Below the pieces are notes generated by a model. It did no database searches. It was not told the DNA's origin and saw only the letters and a list, made by a program, of their open reading frames with translations. Shown one piece after another: positions 4,301 through 5,743 of a DNA stretch of 5,743 nucleotides. This DNA comes from Lachnospiraceae bacterium (GTDB lineage: Bacteria > Bacillota > Clostridia > Lachnospirales > Lachnospiraceae), in assembly GCA_014804495.1 (NCBI GenBank), contig JAAUZS010000017.1:5119-10861 (forward strand), read 5' to 3'. The stretch's first letter is position 1; every line of letters begins with the position of its first letter. A program made the position numbers and the translations under genes.

Positions 4301-5743
4301 TTACTTTTGCAATGTCTCAGCCCCAAGTTCATACCATGTCGGGTCCAGACTGAACCTTCTGTTATCTGCAAGCCATATCGGGTGTGTAGGATCTTCTGAA
4401 AGATAAGCTCTTTCTGTAGGAACTTTCCACTGTGCATCAAAATCTATTCTGGGAAGCACAAGATCATAATGAGTGCTTGGGCGGAACAGCGTTTTTTCAG
4501 AAACATTCTTTTTTTCCGCAATCAGCGCACCGAAATCCGTATAAGCTGCAAAGGCAGGAATCTGATAAAGATCCTTCAGATATTCTGATATATTGTTAAA
4601 ATCCTGCACTCTGTATTTTACTGCTCCCAGATATCTTGAATAGTTCACATCAAATCTAACTAATGACACATACAGCAGCACATCCGCTTCCGACACATAA
4701 TCTCCCAGCAAAAATCTCTTATTCCCAAACGCCTCTTCCAGCTTTTCAAGCGCTCCGTAAAACAGAATGCCCGCGTTTATAAAATCGTCCAGTTTAACAG
4801 ATGTAAGAAGCATTGTCAGGGCGTCTGTCACATTTACCTGAATGTAGTTTTGTAGCTTAGCAAGTTCTTCTATTTTATCTGCGGGCACAAGCTCCGGTCC
4901 ATCGGGAAGTTTCCTGATTTCAGCAATGATCTTTGCCGCATTTTCTGCCCTGTCGTCTTTAAATTCCGGAAGCTTTTCCGGAACCTTCACTGTGGGAAGT
5001 TCCTCCTCTGTATATTTTGCAATCTCTGTACTCATCACAGAATGAATGCTATGATAAATTTCCGCATCATCTTTCTGCTTTTTTGCATTCACCGTCGTAT
5101 TACCTGATTTTCTTGCAGTCCCGGCATCTGTTTCCTGCAAAAATATATTTTTTGGATCCTTTGACAATCCTGATCTGTCCGCAGGTGCTCCCCAATATTT
5201 TTTAAAATCGATCTGTTTTAAGAATCGGAAATTAAAGCTCCTCTGATCATTTCCCTTTGCATCTACCGGAGGCACCGCAAAATCCGCAAAAAAAGTATTA
5301 TTTTTAAACGCAGGGATACTCCACAGCTCTCTTGCGTATCCCCAAAGATTTTTATAAGTATAAAGAGGATGCTTTGTCTCCCCCAGCTGATTCGTATACC
5401 TGATATCCAATCGGGCCAGCGTCACATAAAGCCTCACATCGGAATCAGTCACATAATCGCCAAAAAGAAACCTCTTTGTCTCCAACCGTTTTTCAAGCCT
5501 GTCCATCGCCGCATAAAATGTATTTACTCCATCAAAATGTCCTTCATTGCTTCTGGAAAAGGAGCTTCGATAAACGGCATTGTTAATATTATCAAACAAC
5601 CAGAGATTCATTTTGTCAATTTCCTCCCTAAGAGCTTTCGGATACAGCTCAGGTGCACTTTCTTTGTGCCATGGTCGGAATGCCACTTCCAGATAATTAG
5701 TCAGCCAATTATAATCATTATTCACCACTTTTCCGGTCACTGT
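4301..5743 (-). CDS. GST / glutathionyl-hydroquinone reductase-like protein with tandem GST C-terminal domains (5' partial)
   Basis: The frame enters from the right edge in frame, so the N-terminus (presumably a thioredoxin-fold domain with the catalytic Cys) lies outside. Of 480 visible residues, the opening GKVVNNDYNWLTNYL matches the end of the thioredoxin domain in Ecm4/YqjG-type enzymes, which reduce glutathionyl-hydroquinones. A first GST C-terminal helical domain covers about 33-157 (ELYP, LWLFDNINNAVYRSSF, KRFLFGDYVTDSDVRLYV, NLWGYARELWSIPAF). A charged linker (about 202-288) has no CxxC or CP motif. A second GST C domain follows at about 290-405 (KRFLLGDYVSEADVLLYV, YLKDLYQIPAF). Each copy is followed by a similar tail, IDFKKYWGAPADRSGLSKDP and IDFDAQWKVPTERAYLSEDP. 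Canonical GHRs have an H-F-K-x-N type motif after the RFD..Y segment; both copies lack it (YTNQLGETK, YSRYLGAVK), so substrate use may differ. It heads the peptidase operon as far as can be seen. Family membership is confident; the exact reaction is not. Confidence 0.88.
   Translation of the reverse strand, partial: TVTGKVVNNDYNWLTNYLEVAFRPWHKESAPELYPKALREEIDKMNLWLFDNINNAVYRSSFSRSNEGHFDGVNTFYAAMDRLEKRLETKRFLFGDYVTDSDVRLYVTLARLDIRYTNQLGETKHPLYTYKNLWGYARELWSIPAFKNNTFFADFAVPPVDAKGNDQRSFNFRFLKQIDFKKYWGAPADRSGLSKDPKNIFLQETDAGTARKSGNTTVNAKKQKDDAEIYHSIHSVMSTEIAKYTEEELPTVKVPEKLPEFKDDRAENAAKIIAEIRKLPDGPELVPADKIEELAKLQNYIQVNVTDALTMLLTSVKLDDFINAGILFYGALEKLEEAFGNKRFLLGDYVSEADVLLYVSLVRFDVNYSRYLGAVKYRVQDFNNISEYLKDLYQIPAFAAYTDFGALIAEKKNVSEKTLFRPSTHYDLVLPRIDFDAQWKVPTERAYLSEDPTHPIWLADNRRFSLDPTWYELGAETLQK

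Noticed and set aside
4285..4440. N-terminal extension of the peptidase to an ATG at 4440
   Set aside because: The extra 52 residues overlap the end of the transferase in another frame, look unlike M20 N-termini and have no supporting ribosome site; the GTG at 4284 follows a strong AGGAGG and gives the usual family length.
5017..5205. Plus-strand open frame opposite the linker of the transferase
   Set aside because: Antisense shadow of the charged linker; the peptide is low-information and rich in Ser, Leu and Pro.

Overview
The window reads as low-to-moderate GC Firmicutes DNA, most likely from an anaerobic gut-type Clostridia (Lachnospiraceae-like). The evidence is the AT-rich intergenic spacers, strong AGGAGG ribosome sites, the style of the type I glutamine synthetase, and an orphan KilA-N protein of a kind I associate with that group. 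This placement is inferred from protein resemblance and composition; no marker gene confirms it.

All clearly real genes lie on the minus strand, so they read from right to left. From the right edge: (1) a glutathione S-transferase / glutathionyl-hydroquinone-reductase-like protein, open at its N-terminus, whose visible part contains two tandem GST C-terminal helical domains (4301-5743). (2) A PepT/YqjE-like M20 metallopeptidase (3181-4284, GTG start) whose Shine-Dalgarno directly abuts the transferase stop codon, so the two are almost certainly one operon. (3) A decayed Rrf2-family regulator remnant (3024-3179) that keeps only the recognition-helix and wing part. (4) A hairpin flanked by near-identical direct repeats (2892-2962). 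(5) A KilA-N-domain protein (2054-2878) with an atypical N-terminus and a perfect 26-bp palindrome inside its coding sequence. (6) A 235-bp spacer holding the glnA promoter and repeats that could be operators. (7) glnA, a type I glutamine synthetase with a GSI-beta-like adenylylation-loop tyrosine (388-1818), followed by a clear intrinsic terminator (322-358). The first 139 bases may hold the 3' end of an unrecognised plus-strand gene converging on glnA.

The window has three functional parts. glnA, with its own promoter and terminator, is a self-contained nitrogen-assimilation unit. The transferase-peptidase pair looks like a thiol-conjugate or quinone redox and peptide-processing unit. The 2054-3180 stretch between them (regulator fragment, hairpin, KilA-N orphan) looks like accessory or eroding sequence. 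I see no CRISPR array, tRNA, rRNA, transposase or complete phage module. The most unusual items are the internally duplicated GST domain, the palindrome inside the KilA-N gene, and the Rrf2 remnant.
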